Below are positions 8,591 to 17,048 of a stretch of 64,000 nucleotides of DNA, piece after piece; the stretch's first letter is position 1, and each line of letters begins with the position of its first letter. The notes beneath the pieces were generated by a model. The model made no database searches. It was not told where the DNA came from and worked only from the letters and a program-made list of their open reading frames with translations. The translations under genes were made by a program, and so were the position numbers. Source of the stretch: Paenibacillus tyrphae (GTDB lineage Bacteria > Bacillota > Bacilli > Paenibacillales > NBRC-103111); contig NZ_JAMZAW010000010.1 of assembly GCF_024158745.1 (NCBI RefSeq), forward strand, positions 62,001 to 126,000, in the 5' to 3' direction.

Positions 8591-8956
8591 ATGGAAAATA
8601 CTAAGACTCTTTACGAAAAAGTTGGCGGAGAACCGGCCATCTCTAAAGTCGTCGATTATTTTTATGAGCTTGTATTGGCGGATGATACGGTGAACGAGTT
8701 TTTTAAGAACACCGATATGGAGAAACAACGGCGCCACCAGACCAAATTTATCAGTTTTGCGTTAGGGGGGCCGAACCAATACTCGGGAAAATCCATGGCC
8801 AAAGCTCATGAGGGCATGAACCTGCAACCGGTTCACTTTAATGCCATCGTTAAGCATCTGCATGATTCACTTGCACATTTCGGCGTCAGCGAGCAGGAAA
8901 TCGAGCAAGCCTTATCTCATGTCGCTGAAGTAAAAGACGATGTCCTGTATAAATAG
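8591..8956 (+). CDS. Group I truncated haemoglobin
   Basis: This 121-aa protein matches the trHbN (GlbN) type: the N-terminal LYEKVGGEPAISKVVDYFY helix, FF at the B/E region, a proximal-helix histidine in PVHFNAIVKHL, and normal length. Such proteins bind O2 or NO and often detoxify NO made during nitrate respiration. The ATG follows AGGAGG by eight bases. It is one of few plus-strand genes here and is divergent from the radical SAM gene. No clear FNR-type site was seen in the 103-bp intergenic region, unlike most nearby units. Confidence 0.93.
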   Translation: MENTKTLYEKVGGEPAISKVVDYFYELVLADDTVNEFFKNTDMEKQRRHQTKFISFALGGPNQYSGKSMAKAHEGMNLQPVHFNAIVKHLHDSLAHFGVSEQEIEQALSHVAEVKDDVLYK

Positions 8957-8971
8957 GGAATGATAAGAAAG

Positions 8972-9024
8972 CTGAGAAAGACCGCAGACTTGAACGGGTC
9001 CGGAGCTTTCTCAGTTTCTTTTCT
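8972..9024 (+). terminator. Bidirectional terminator between globin and narK-PAS
   Basis: Stem CTGAGAAAG (8972-8980) pairs with CTTTCTCAG (9006-9014), followed by TTTCTTTTCT on the plus strand. The two genes converge here, and the loop is long (25 bases). Confidence 0.65.
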
Positions 9025-10525
9025 ACTTATTTCTCAGCTCTGAAATGTCGCTGAACATCCCCGCGTAATTTTTTACTTCGCCGGCGTCGTTTTTGATTGC
9101 GCTGATCGTCAGCCATTGAAGGTACTCGTCGCCGTTTTTCCTCCGGTTCCATATTTCGCCCTGCCAGAAGCCTTTCTCTTTGATCGTTTTCCACATCGCG
9201 GCATAAAAATCCGACGGCTGTTTGTCTGATTTTAAAATGCGCGGATTTTCCCCAACGACTTCCTCCTGCGTATAGCCGGTCACTTTGGTGAACGCCGGAT
9301 TCACCTGCTGGATCGTACCCTTCAAATCTGTGATAAGAATGGCTTCCGCCGTATTTTCAATAATTTCCGCAGCCAGATGAAGCCGGTCTTGATAGTACAT
9401 CCAAAACACAAGGACAAGGCTGACCAAAGCAAACTCGGACAAGGCCATGAATCCGATTGCATAGTGGCCCGTCAGGCTGAATAACGACGCGAGAATCAGA
9501 GGCGGGAAAAATCCCCCAAGGCCGCCCATGGCAGAAACGATTCCGTTCACAATCCCGGCCTGCTTCAGGAAATAGAGCGGCACCAGCTTGAAGATCGTGC
9601 CGTTTCCTGTCCCTGCGCAAACCGCGATCAGCAGACAACCGACGGTATAAAGCTGAATGTCCGGCGAGAAGGAAAGCAAGATGCCGGATAAGGTCAGTCC
9701 CCCGAATACGAACATCAGAATGACAAAAGAATTGAACTTGTCGCCCAGCCATCCGCCGATCGGCCGTGCCGCCGTCGCGATCGCAATAAATACAGCCGTT
9801 CGGAAGCCCGCGTCCGCCTTGGCCAATTGGAAGTGGCTGACGAGAAAATTCGGCAAATAGATGGTAAATGCGACGAAGCAGCCGAAGGTGATAAAATAGA
9901 ACAGGCTGATCGCCCATAGCCGCGGATTGCGGTATATTTCCTTCATCTGCTCCCGCACCGGGGTCACGACCTTCGGCTCCTTGCGGTCGCCGAGAAAAAC
10001 ATGAAGGAGGACAAACACGGCAAGCAAAATCAAATACAGCTGGACGGTGGCAGACCATCCGATCGAGCCTGCGATAACCGGAGCGCCGAACGCTGATACC
10101 GCCGTCCCCAGGTTGCCAATGCCGTAAAGCCCGTTCACGGAACCGTGCTTTTCCTTCGGATAATATTTCGGCAGCGAGGTAACGCCGACCGAAAATACGG
10201 CGCCGCCGATGCCGAGGAAGAAACCGCCGATCAGCAGATCGACGAACGTCGTTGCCTGGCTTACATAATAGACAGGAAACAGCAGCAGAACAAAGCTGAT
10301 GGCGAACAGCTTTCTCGCGCCGTATTTATTCGTCCAGAAACCGATCGGAATGCGCAGGATCGAACCCAAAATCACGGGCACGGCCGTTACCCAGGACAGC
10401 TGGCCCGGAGTCATCGGGATGTCCGACTTGATGAAAGGCATGAGCGAAGACAGAATCACCCAAACCGCAAAACCGAGAATTAGACTTACCGTTTGCAACG
10501 GCAATTGGAGCTTTCGAACATCCAT
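9023..10525 (-). CDS. narK: NarK-type nitrate/nitrite transporter fused to a C-terminal PAS domain
   Basis: Residues 1 to about 385 form a 12-helix major facilitator of the NarK family (ligand-path Gly-rich segments such as GNLGTAVSAFGAP and CAGTGNGTIFKLVPLYF). Residues about 390-500 are a PAS plus PAC domain (ENTAEAILITDLKG, VNPAFTKVTGYTQEEVVGENPRI in the family pattern, then GMFSDISEL). Normal NarK proteins end near residue 400 without PAS. There is no kinase, GGDEF or methyl-accepting output after it. The ATG at 10525 has GGAGGG seven bases upstream. It would import nitrate or export nitrite for the Mo oxidoreductase; the PAS could sense ligand, redox or membrane state and gate transport (inference). 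Confidence 0.93.
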   Translation of the reverse strand: MDVRKLQLPLQTVSLILGFAVWVILSSLMPFIKSDIPMTPGQLSWVTAVPVILGSILRIPIGFWTNKYGARKLFAISFVLLLFPVYYVSQATTFVDLLIGGFFLGIGGAVFSVGVTSLPKYYPKEKHGSVNGLYGIGNLGTAVSAFGAPVIAGSIGWSATVQLYLILLAVFVLLHVFLGDRKEPKVVTPVREQMKEIYRNPRLWAISLFYFITFGCFVAFTIYLPNFLVSHFQLAKADAGFRTAVFIAIATAARPIGGWLGDKFNSFVILMFVFGGLTLSGILLSFSPDIQLYTVGCLLIAVCAGTGNGTIFKLVPLYFLKQAGIVNGIVSAMGGLGGFFPPLILASLFSLTGHYAIGFMALSEFALVSLVLVFWMYYQDRLHLAAEIIENTAEAILITDLKGTIQQVNPAFTKVTGYTQEEVVGENPRILKSDKQPSDFYAAMWKTIKEKGFWQGEIWNRRKNGDEYLQWLTISAIKNDAGEVKNYAGMFSDISELRNK

Positions 10526-10704
10526 CCTTTTTCCCTCCACTCTTAGTCAATCATGATCGTTCCAATTTCATAAAGCTCGTTTCGGGCTTATGACTGGGGC
10601 ACAAGACGTGGCTGCGGCGCAAATCGGTAACCGGCACGCCTCCCCTTACCAAGTGTAACGTTGCCTCCTTTACGGAATGTTTCTTTTCAACAGGAACATT
10701 TTGA

Positions 10705-10747
10705 AAATAACATTTCTCACTATTTCATCACTGTGATGCAAATCATC
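10705..10747 (-). promoter_or_regulatory. Probable FNR-type site upstream of narK-PAS
   Basis: TGTGA-N6-TCATC at 10732-10747 matches 8 of 10 operator positions. An AT-rich TTATTT-like -10 lies about 32 bp from its centre on the minus strand (10705-10710). The rest of the 10526-10824 gap shows nothing else clear. Confidence 0.45.
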
Positions 10748-10824
10748 ATGAACCGTAGTTATACAGCGTAAAATAACTCACTTTCACAAAATGGACACAA
10801 ATTACTTGAATAACCGGCATCCCG

Positions 10825-11124
10825 TTATCCTGCGCCCAGATGATTGTTTTCTTCGCAGGAAAGCTGCCACGTGCGCAGTTCATAGCTTTCCGTGCCGGTC
10901 GATACAAACGGATCCGATTCGGCGATGCTCCGCGCTTCTTCGTAGCAAGAAGCACGGATAATCACCATCCCTCCCTGGTAATCGGAGAACGGTCCGCAAA
11001 GCTCCAGTTGACCGTTTTGCTCCAGTTTACGCAGGAAAGCAATGTGTTTTCGGATCAGTTCTTCTGTCAATTTCTTACCAGGATTCAGCGACAACAAAAT
11101 CACATACCTTGTGAACTTTGTCAT
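10825..11124 (-). CDS. YCII-related (YciI-like) protein
   Basis: This 99-aa protein has the YciI fold pattern: an N-terminal strand TRYVILLSLNPGK, a central helix HIAFLRKLEQNGQLELCGPFSDYQGG and a closing strand with DPFVSTGTESYELRTW. YciI-like proteins are small dimers of mostly unknown function. The ATG at 11124 has AAAAGGAGAG six bases upstream; an upstream GTG lacks a site. It starts 26 bases after the nrdD stop, so it is probably the third gene of the nrdG-nrdD operon, an unusual partner. Confidence 0.82.
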   Translation of the reverse strand: MTKFTRYVILLSLNPGKKLTEELIRKHIAFLRKLEQNGQLELCGPFSDYQGGMVIIRASCYEEARSIAESDPFVSTGTESYELRTWQLSCEENNHLGAG

Positions 11125-11150
11125 GTCTACTCTCCTTTTCACCATGGTTG

Positions 11151-13076
11151 TTACAGCTCTTCAACCTTAACTCTCTTTCTCGTATTCCAGTCAAACCTTC
11201 TCGCTTTGCCCCAGAAGTTGAACTCCCCGTGATAACAACCTTCCTTATCCACCTTGATGCTTTTTCTGGATATCATCTTTACATAACCGATCACGCGGCT
11301 GAATGTGGCGATATCGTCACTGCCGCAAACCGGACAATTCCCGATATGTTTTCCATCCTGTGCCACCAATTGCCGATTGCAGCTTAAGCAGCTTGTCAGG
11401 GTAGGTGTAAGCGTAATATAGTTAATCGGCTTTTCGAATATGTTGCCGAGATATTGCGCAAGTTGGCCCGGTGCAAGTTTGCTTTCCACAAAATGATGGA
11501 GAATGCTTCCCGATGTGGCGTACCCCTGGAATTCCGCACTGTTTTCGATTTGTTTGAGGAAGTCTTCCTCGCTGAACGGAAGCATGCACCCGGACGTCAG
11601 GTATACGTTATCGCCGCTGCCCTGAACATAGACATGCCGTCCACGCTGTTTCCCCCATTTCAAATCATGCCGGGCGAGCTTGATCGCGGCGTTCTCCCCG
11701 GGAGCATATTCAATCCCGCAGGCCACTTTATCCCGCACGATGAACTCATTGATGATGTCAGTCATCGCTTGCATGAGACGATGAGCCAGCCTCTTGCCCT
11801 CCTCGTTCAACAATCCGCCTTCAAAGCCCATATTATGCAATCCCTCGTGCATACCGGTCACGGCAAATACGTTAAAATAGTTTTTCAGATCGTTGTTGAA
11901 TGCGAAAAACGTCGGGTACAGCTCTTTATTTCTTTCGATCCATGCCCTTTTTGCCTGATGGCCCTGCTGCATGAGTTCCAGAACCTCTCTGATTTTATCC
12001 AAGAGTACGGATTCGTTATGTCCAAATTCCATCAGCATTCGATTCAAGTTAAGATTCAACACTTGCACGGCGCCGGTCGATCCGGTAGAGCTGCCAAAAA
12101 TGCCGCTTCCGGCCCTCGAAAGCACGGATAAATCGATCTGCAGCCTGCAGCATAAACTACGGCTCGCTTCCGGATCGCGCGGTTTCAACAAAGGGTTGCG
12201 TTTTTTGTAATATTCATTTTCAAACGGTTTCGTCCGGAAGTTTTCAAAGTAGACGCCGCCCCAATAATACATTTGCTCAAGCAAGTACAGAAACAGCTCG
12301 TCCTGTAGATTAAAATGATCGTCAATTTGAACCGTAATTAAAGGAAACGTAAACGGAATCCCTGTTCCCGTCCCCTCTTTCATCACATCGATAATCGCCT
12401 TGTTGATCCGGTCAAAATAGATAGGCGGAATATCTTGATATTTAATATTTTTGGCAACGCCTCCGATAATGACGTATTCGTTTTTGATTTCCTCGGACGG
12501 TTTACCGAATTCCATTGTGATGTTCGAAAATGCGGATTGCGAGCCTCCGCGCAGCGGCATGTTCATTTCCCATATCAAGCCTTGAAACAACTGCTTCAGT
12601 TCGTGATCCGAATACGCTTTGCCGTTTTCCAATTGTTCAAAATACAGGTAGGATGCAGAAATGGTTGTTAATTGGGACAACATCACCGCGCCGGATACTT
12701 GCTGCGACATCAGCACGATGACGTTGCTAACGTGTCTTAAGAAAACATCCAGCTTCTTCGTCGGTTTGGAGGACAGCATATTTTTGGCTAAATTAGGTAT
12801 TCCCATCATCGCGATATCTTTGCATCCGACGCTCATGCAGTACGGGCTTAATTGCTTATCGTGTATGTATACAACGCCTTCTTTATAGAGCTCCGTCAGT
12901 TTGGACGGCAATATGTGCGAAAGCAAAAATTCCTCTTCGGCAAAGTTTGTAAGATTGTGGCGCAGCAGGGGCAGAGAGTACACAAAATTGCTATTCTCGC
13001 GTTTTAAATAGTCCGATTTTTTGTCCTCCACCTCCGAGGTGAATTTTTCGATAATTTCGTTAAAATGACTAAACAT
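11151..13076 (-). CDS. nrdD: Anaerobic (class III) ribonucleoside-triphosphate reductase
   Basis: The enzyme makes deoxyribonucleotides without oxygen, using a glycyl radical. The radical site RVIGYV puts the glycine at residue 597, and the C-terminal zinc motif CLSCNR ... CPVCG precedes it. The 641 residues are shorter than E. coli NrdD (about 710), and no ATP-cone was seen at the N-terminus, so dATP allosteric inhibition through that domain is probably absent. The activase gene lies 42 bases upstream. Control by NrdR and an FNR-type protein is suggested by the sites at 13805-13872. Confidence 0.95.
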   Translation of the reverse strand: MFSHFNEIIEKFTSEVEDKKSDYLKRENSNFVYSLPLLRHNLTNFAEEEFLLSHILPSKLTELYKEGVVYIHDKQLSPYCMSVGCKDIAMMGIPNLAKNMLSSKPTKKLDVFLRHVSNVIVLMSQQVSGAVMLSQLTTISASYLYFEQLENGKAYSDHELKQLFQGLIWEMNMPLRGGSQSAFSNITMEFGKPSEEIKNEYVIIGGVAKNIKYQDIPPIYFDRINKAIIDVMKEGTGTGIPFTFPLITVQIDDHFNLQDELFLYLLEQMYYWGGVYFENFRTKPFENEYYKKRNPLLKPRDPEASRSLCCRLQIDLSVLSRAGSGIFGSSTGSTGAVQVLNLNLNRMLMEFGHNESVLLDKIREVLELMQQGHQAKRAWIERNKELYPTFFAFNNDLKNYFNVFAVTGMHEGLHNMGFEGGLLNEEGKRLAHRLMQAMTDIINEFIVRDKVACGIEYAPGENAAIKLARHDLKWGKQRGRHVYVQGSGDNVYLTSGCMLPFSEEDFLKQIENSAEFQGYATSGSILHHFVESKLAPGQLAQYLGNIFEKPINYITLTPTLTSCLSCNRQLVAQDGKHIGNCPVCGSDDIATFSRVIGYVKMISRKSIKVDKEGCYHGEFNFWGKARRFDWNTRKRVKVEEL

Positions 13077-13118
13077 TCATCCGTTCCTCCCTGACCACAA
13101 TTGATTTTTTCGTCCCGT

Positions 13119-13778
13119 TCAAGCCGGAAAATAAAATTCATTTAATTTATACGTGACCTCGCTGTTGTAACGCTCCTTCAGCTCATCGACATAGCTGCGA
13201 ATTTGTTCAAAATATTCCTCACTTAAAACAGGATATTTTACAGTGCGTACCTGACTGTAAGGACTATTGTGCCGAACGACCAATTGGATCGCCGACATCA
13301 TGTTTTGAACCAGCGCAGGGGTAGGAACGACGCCGAGAACGGCTTGATAGGCGGCCATATCGACGTTCTTATCGAAAGCATGGTACGGCAATTTCATATC
13401 GATATGAATCCCGTCAGCCAGCTCTCTCTCCAGTAAATGGCGTATTTTCTCAGGAAACGTGCCGTTCGTGTTAATGATGATTTTGCCCTGGAACCATATC
13501 CTCAGCCTTGTAAGAAAAACGGAAATTTCTTTAAGATTGCCCATCAAAAACTCTCCGCCGCTGAAGATGACGGCATCGAATAAATATCCGTTCATCTTGA
13601 TTTGTTGCAAAATATCATCCGGCAACAAATAATGCTCATGATTGGATGCAACCAATTCATCATAGTTATGACATCCGAAGCAGTGTAAATTACAGCCGGC
13701 AAGAGAATGAATCACCAAAGAGGTGTTCCCCGGCAGATCCTCGAAAGTCCGAATCATGATTGGATAAAATCTTAGCAC
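13119..13778 (-). CDS. nrdG: Anaerobic RNR-activating radical SAM protein (NrdG2-like)
   Basis: The protein generates the glycyl radical on NrdD using SAM. The cluster motif is CNLHCFGC (the CxxxCxxC of glycyl-radical activases), near residues 29-36, followed by VIFSGGEFLMG. At 219 aa it is longer than E. coli NrdG and fits the NrdG2 group. The GTG at 13778 has an AGAGGGGG element upstream; the internal ATG at 13757 has none. Here the activase precedes the reductase, opposite to the common nrdD-nrdG order. Confidence 0.92.
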   Translation of the reverse strand: MLRFYPIMIRTFEDLPGNTSLVIHSLAGCNLHCFGCHNYDELVASNHEHYLLPDDILQQIKMNGYLFDAVIFSGGEFLMGNLKEISVFLTRLRIWFQGKIIINTNGTFPEKIRHLLERELADGIHIDMKLPYHAFDKNVDMAAYQAVLGVVPTPALVQNMMSAIQLVVRHNSPYSQVRTVKYPVLSEEYFEQIRSYVDELKERYNSEVTYKLNEFYFPA

Positions 13779-13804
13779 TTTCCCGTTAACCCCCTCTCCT
13801 CAAA

Positions 13805-13872
13805 AACTAAATATAGTGTTATCAAAAATATTTTATCACCATATATAGTATATTTCGGTGATTCGAGTCACT
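13805..13872 (-). promoter_or_regulatory. Composite promoter: FNR-type site plus two NrdR boxes upstream of nrdG-nrdD
   Basis: Two 16-bp NrdR-box-like palindromes lie at 13805-13820 (AACTAAATATAGTGTT) and 13836-13851 (TCACCATATATAGTAT), offset by 31 bp or three helical turns, the usual tandem arrangement. GGTGA-N6-TCACT at 13857-13872 is an FNR-type site, and a TAAAAT -10 box (13830-13835) lies 32 bp from its centre. Anaerobic activation and NrdR repression would act at the same start site. Confidence 0.78.
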
Positions 13873-13873
13873 A

Positions 13874-13900
13874 AAGAGGTCGCCTTTTAGACGACCTCTT
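13874..13900 (-). terminator. Hairpin downstream of ric
   Basis: Nine-base arms AAGAGGTCG and CGACCTCTT flank a 9-base loop just after the ric stop codon. The T-run after it is short, so termination may be partial. It adjoins the FNR-type site of the nrdG promoter. Confidence 0.55.
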
Positions 13901-13916
13901 CTGGGAAATCCGCTTG

Positions 13917-14633
13917 TTAAGACTCGTTGGCAGGATTGCTCACGCGCTGGAAAAGAATGTTGTTTTCCAGGTGGATATGCTGGAACAAATCCGATTCGAG
14001 CTCTTGCAGCTTGTGGAACGCCAGCGTGTAAGTCCGGCACGCGCCGGCCGGCAGCTCGTAATCGCTCGTGACGGCTCTCATTTCGTGCAGGAGATTGCCT
14101 ACGCCGCTGTGATCCGCCTCAAGCTCACTTATCGCATTCGCCGTTTTCTCCGCAAGGGATGGGGCCGGATTGAGCTCCAATTCTTTGATTAACGGAAAGA
14201 CAGTCGCCTCCTCGGCAATCAAGTGCTGTTCAAGCTCCATTTTCATCTGATGGAAAAGCAAATGAAGCTTGGCGAGCTCACGGTGTTCCGGACCGTGTAC
14301 CCGCAAAATTTTGGTGACGAATTGGCTTAACACGGGGAGCTCCCGTTCCAAATACGCGTGATGCGTGGTGACGATATGATCGATCAACTGACTCGACGAG
14401 AGCTTGAGCCAGTCCGTGTTGGGATCGATTTTTTGGTTCGCTTCCTCGTAGAACCGGTTCAGTTTTTCGATGAAAGCTGCTTCCTCGATGTTTTTCTGTC
14501 TTAGCGCTGTTGTCAGAGGACGGCCCCCGCCGCAGCAAAAGTCGATGCCGTGCTCCTGAAATAAGTTGCTGGACCCGGGAAAAGCGGTCACGATTTGTCC
14601 GATCGTTTCGGAACCGTTAAAAGCAATGCTCAT
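13917..14633 (-). CDS. scdA: Ric/ScdA/YtfE-type iron-sulfur repair di-iron protein
   Basis: The protein repairs Fe-S clusters damaged by NO or oxidants. The N-terminal DUF542 (ScdA_N) domain has the FCCGGG motif (C33, C34), and the rest is a hemerythrin-like helical bundle with spaced histidines (TTHHAYLERELP, HQMKMELEQHLIAEE, EADHSG, QHIHLENN). Length (238 aa) is normal for the family. The start ATG has AAAAGGAGG eight bases upstream. With the globin and nitrate genes it forms an NO-stress group. Confidence 0.94.
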   Translation of the reverse strand: MSIAFNGSETIGQIVTAFPGSSNLFQEHGIDFCCGGGRPLTTALRQKNIEEAAFIEKLNRFYEEANQKIDPNTDWLKLSSSQLIDHIVTTHHAYLERELPVLSQFVTKILRVHGPEHRELAKLHLLFHQMKMELEQHLIAEEATVFPLIKELELNPAPSLAEKTANAISELEADHSGVGNLLHEMRAVTSDYELPAGACRTYTLAFHKLQELESDLFQHIHLENNILFQRVSNPANES

Positions 14634-14688
14634 TGGGTTGGCCTCCTTTTGACATGACCGTTTATCCAGTGATCATGTTCTTGTCTAA

Positions 14689-14731
14689 ATTGTAATGCAA
14701 CGAGCATAAGCCTACTGTGTTTACAATCACG
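14689..14731 (-). promoter_or_regulatory. Probable FNR-type promoter of ric
   Basis: TGTGT-N6-TCACG at 14716-14731 matches 8 of 10 operator bases. TACAAT, a good -10 box, lies at 14689-14694 on the minus strand, 32 bp from the site centre, the same spacing as at the perfect sites 7337 and 34576. Confidence 0.6.
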
Positions 14732-14760
14732 TTTTTTTCTGCTCTCCTAGCCCCAAAATG

Positions 14761-14807
14761 AAAAGTCCAAGGTTCGTTGCCGGTAAGCAACAAACCTTGG
14801 ACTTTTT
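14761..14807 (-). terminator. Strong terminator of the ywiC-radical SAM-peptide operon
   Basis: AAAAGTCCAAGGTT pairs with AACCTTGGACTTTT, with an inner GTTGC/GCAAC stem. Runs of A and T on both sides let it work in either direction. It lies 22 bases after the stop of the small peptide gene. Confidence 0.85.
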
Positions 14808-14829
14808 CCAGAAATGACATTGAACCTGC

Positions 14830-14916
14830 TTAAGCAAGATTTCCAGGCACCGACTTCAATATTTTACCGGTATTCACCGCTTGCGCGGTTGTTATGGCCG
14901 GACGAATCCATTTCAT
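14830..14916 (-). CDS. 28-residue peptide, candidate RiPP precursor
   Basis: A short ORF starts MKWIRPAITTAQ and ends SVPGNLA. It has no cysteine, one Trp (position 3), one Arg and three Lys. AAAGGAGG lies eight bases before its ATG, one of the best ribosome sites in the window, and it is followed directly by a strong terminator. It begins 22 bases after the stop of the SPASM radical SAM gene. Position, size and translation signal fit a precursor modified by that enzyme, as in streptide, cyclophane or other radical-SAM RiPPs. It is not a sactipeptide or ranthipeptide substrate of the cysteine type. The role is inferred; the ORF itself is clear. Confidence 0.7.
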   Translation of the reverse strand: MKWIRPAITTAQAVNTGKILKSVPGNLA

Positions 14917-14938
14917 GTTCTTATCCACCTCCTTTGAC

Positions 14939-16267
14939 TTAATCTTTGGTCTTCCCGATCAATTCCAGCACTTGCTTGATTTTTCTTTTCTCATGCGGAC
15001 AGGGGCGCTTCCCTGTTCTCATCCGGTATAACGGGCAATGGTTGCCCTGACAGGCGGGGCGGAAATAACATGTGCGGCAAACCGGGTCCCGTTCTTCGCC
15101 GGAGCCGGTCCATCTCGCCATTTTGTCCGTATCCAGAACCATGCTTCCATCTGCATGAAGCTGCCCGACATGATTCACCGGGTCGTCCAGCGCAACCGAG
15201 CATTTGTACAGCCGTCCGTCCGCTCCAATCACGAACGCATTGGGCTTGGCGGCATAACAGACGGCTCCGGACGGCATAAGCGAATCGATGATCGTCTCGC
15301 TGAGCGGCAGCCCGCGTTCCACCCCAAGGCCCGTCAATTCCCACAGATGTGCATCCGAAGCGGTCCGGTCGCACACGGGAATGCGGTCGTCGTTTCGTCC
15401 GCCCCACCGGCCGACCGGTCGGACCAGAATCTGAAAACGCTTGTCACCCTCGAACCATGCGAAAAGCTTCGTCAGCAAATCCGGCACTTCATCCGCGTTA
15501 TCCTCGTCAAAATTGATTCGAATATCGATAGCAAACGCAGCATCGACATCACGAAGCGCCTTCAAATTGCCGATGATTTTCTCGAACGTTCTGCCGCCTC
15601 CGCGAAGGGCCCTTCTCCTGTCGTGAATCGATTCCGTTCCGTCCAGTGTCACCATGAATCGGCGCACGTTGCGGTCAAGCAGCTCCATAAACCGCTCTTT
15701 CGTCAAAAAGTATCCGTTTGTGGACATGTCTGCGGAGTAGCTGATGCCGTTTTTCGAGCAGCTTTCCAGGAAACAATCCGACAATTCAATAATCGTATCG
15801 GGAACAAGCATCGGTTCGCCGCCGAACCAACTGACGGCAAGATGTTCGATGCTTTCGGCAGCTTGCCGGACGTATGCTTTTAAACCGTCGATCGTCTCCC
15901 GCGTCATGGCGCCACGGGGAAAGCTCTGGTAACAATACGTGCAGCGAAAGTTGCAGGCTTCCGTAGGCATGATCACGAGATGCTTCGATTTCGCTTCATT
16001 CAGGGCAGCGTGCAGCTTTTGCGCCTGCGCAAGCTCGTCCGTCTCGTCCGACACCAAAAATCCGGCATCGTGCAGATCGGAGGCCATTCCTGACAACTCC
16101 TCATGGAGAGCTTCCTTCCCCAGCACTCTAAGGACTTCTGCCTCCTCATCCGGCTCGAAGGCGGCCATGGCGCCGGAAAAGGAGTTGTAAATCATCCCTC
16201 CTTTTCCGTTCCATCGTACGATGGTGGAATAGCGGGAAGGAGTCCAACGGTCAGTCACTTTTGCCAA
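14939..16267 (-). CDS. SPASM-domain radical SAM enzyme, candidate peptide maturase
   Basis: Residues 1 to about 90 form an N-terminal region that may act as a peptide-recognition domain (begins MAKVTDRWTPSRY). The radical SAM cluster is C105, C109, C112 (CNFRCTYC), followed by FGGEPML. The C-terminal SPASM region holds PVCRTCYFRPACQGNHC and a last Cys in KRPC, enough for auxiliary clusters. The layout is that of sporulation-killing, ranthipeptide or anaerobic sulfatase maturases; no sulfatase is nearby, and a small peptide gene follows directly. The start is a TTG at 16267; a GTG 9 bases downstream is an alternative. It lies 13 bases after ywiC. Confidence 0.85.
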   Translation of the reverse strand: MAKVTDRWTPSRYSTIVRWNGKGGMIYNSFSGAMAAFEPDEEAEVLRVLGKEALHEELSGMASDLHDAGFLVSDETDELAQAQKLHAALNEAKSKHLVIMPTEACNFRCTYCYQSFPRGAMTRETIDGLKAYVRQAAESIEHLAVSWFGGEPMLVPDTIIELSDCFLESCSKNGISYSADMSTNGYFLTKERFMELLDRNVRRFMVTLDGTESIHDRRRALRGGGRTFEKIIGNLKALRDVDAAFAIDIRINFDEDNADEVPDLLTKLFAWFEGDKRFQILVRPVGRWGGRNDDRIPVCDRTASDAHLWELTGLGVERGLPLSETIIDSLMPSGAVCYAAKPNAFVIGADGRLYKCSVALDDPVNHVGQLHADGSMVLDTDKMARWTGSGEERDPVCRTCYFRPACQGNHCPLYRMRTGKRPCPHEKRKIKQVLELIGKTKD

Positions 16268-16280
16268 TCCTTATCACCCT

Positions 16281-17012
16281 TCATCGTTGAATGAACTTAG
16301 CGGAAAGTATTACAAACTGCACCGCACCCACAATTTCAATAATTCCCGCCTTCGAGGGACGCATCGGCTTGCCTGCGAAAGCAAAAGCCCGCGCAGCGGA
16401 AAACGCATAAGCGAGGATCATCCACGGATGGCCTACCACCCACAGCACGAGTGGCAGCAAAATGTGATACGCTCGCGTATAAGCGATCCAGCGCTTGTTC
16501 TCTCTTTCGCGGAAGATAGCCTTCACAAAAAAGACGCTGCTTGTAAAATACAAAAAGCTGAACAGAACGACCGTCGCCATCATCCGGTCCCATCCTCCCC
16601 CGCCCACCAGGTAAGCGGCTGCTCCTCCAATACTGAAAAGGAGGATGGCGCAAAGATCGTTAACCAGCGCCCTTTCCGATTTGTGTCTCGTATGCCATAT
16701 GTTCACCGAAAGCAGCACAAGAAGAAGCGGACCGAAATAGAGCAATGCCGGATGGCTGAAAAGCGCCGGCACCAAACAACAAGCCGCAACTAAACCGTAA
16801 ATCGTCCCCCATTTGATCCAATGCCGCCGATTGGCTTTATTTTTCATGGATTGAAGAAAAGGATAAGACGACATGTAGAGAAACAGCCATCCCATAAATA
16901 ACGGCAGATGCATCAACTGCGGCTTCCCGGCGAACATGCCGAGCAGAAAAGGAACACTGACCATCGCCCAACCGCCGTGTTCATGAGGAATCACTATTTT
17001 TCGCTTCTTCAT
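16281..17012 (-). CDS. ywiC: YwiC-like integral membrane protein
   Basis: A 243-aa protein with about seven to eight membrane helices and the hallmark N-terminus IPHEHGGWAMVSVPFLLG of the YwiC family. The biochemical role of YwiC is unknown; in Bacillus subtilis its gene lies between fnr-narK and narGHJI. Here it heads an operon with the SPASM enzyme and the small peptide. The ATG follows AGGAGCG by eight bases. It might serve in transport of, or protection against, the peptide, or in the nitrate system; this is inference. Confidence 0.85.
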   Translation of the reverse strand: MKKRKIVIPHEHGGWAMVSVPFLLGMFAGKPQLMHLPLFMGWLFLYMSSYPFLQSMKNKANRRHWIKWGTIYGLVAACCLVPALFSHPALLYFGPLLLVLLSVNIWHTRHKSERALVNDLCAILLFSIGGAAAYLVGGGGWDRMMATVVLFSFLYFTSSVFFVKAIFRERENKRWIAYTRAYHILLPLVLWVVGHPWMILAYAFSAARAFAFAGKPMRPSKAGIIEIVGAVQFVILSAKFIQR

Positions 17013-17048
17013 GGGACAGTCGCTCCTCTCGCACCTTATTGCACAACT

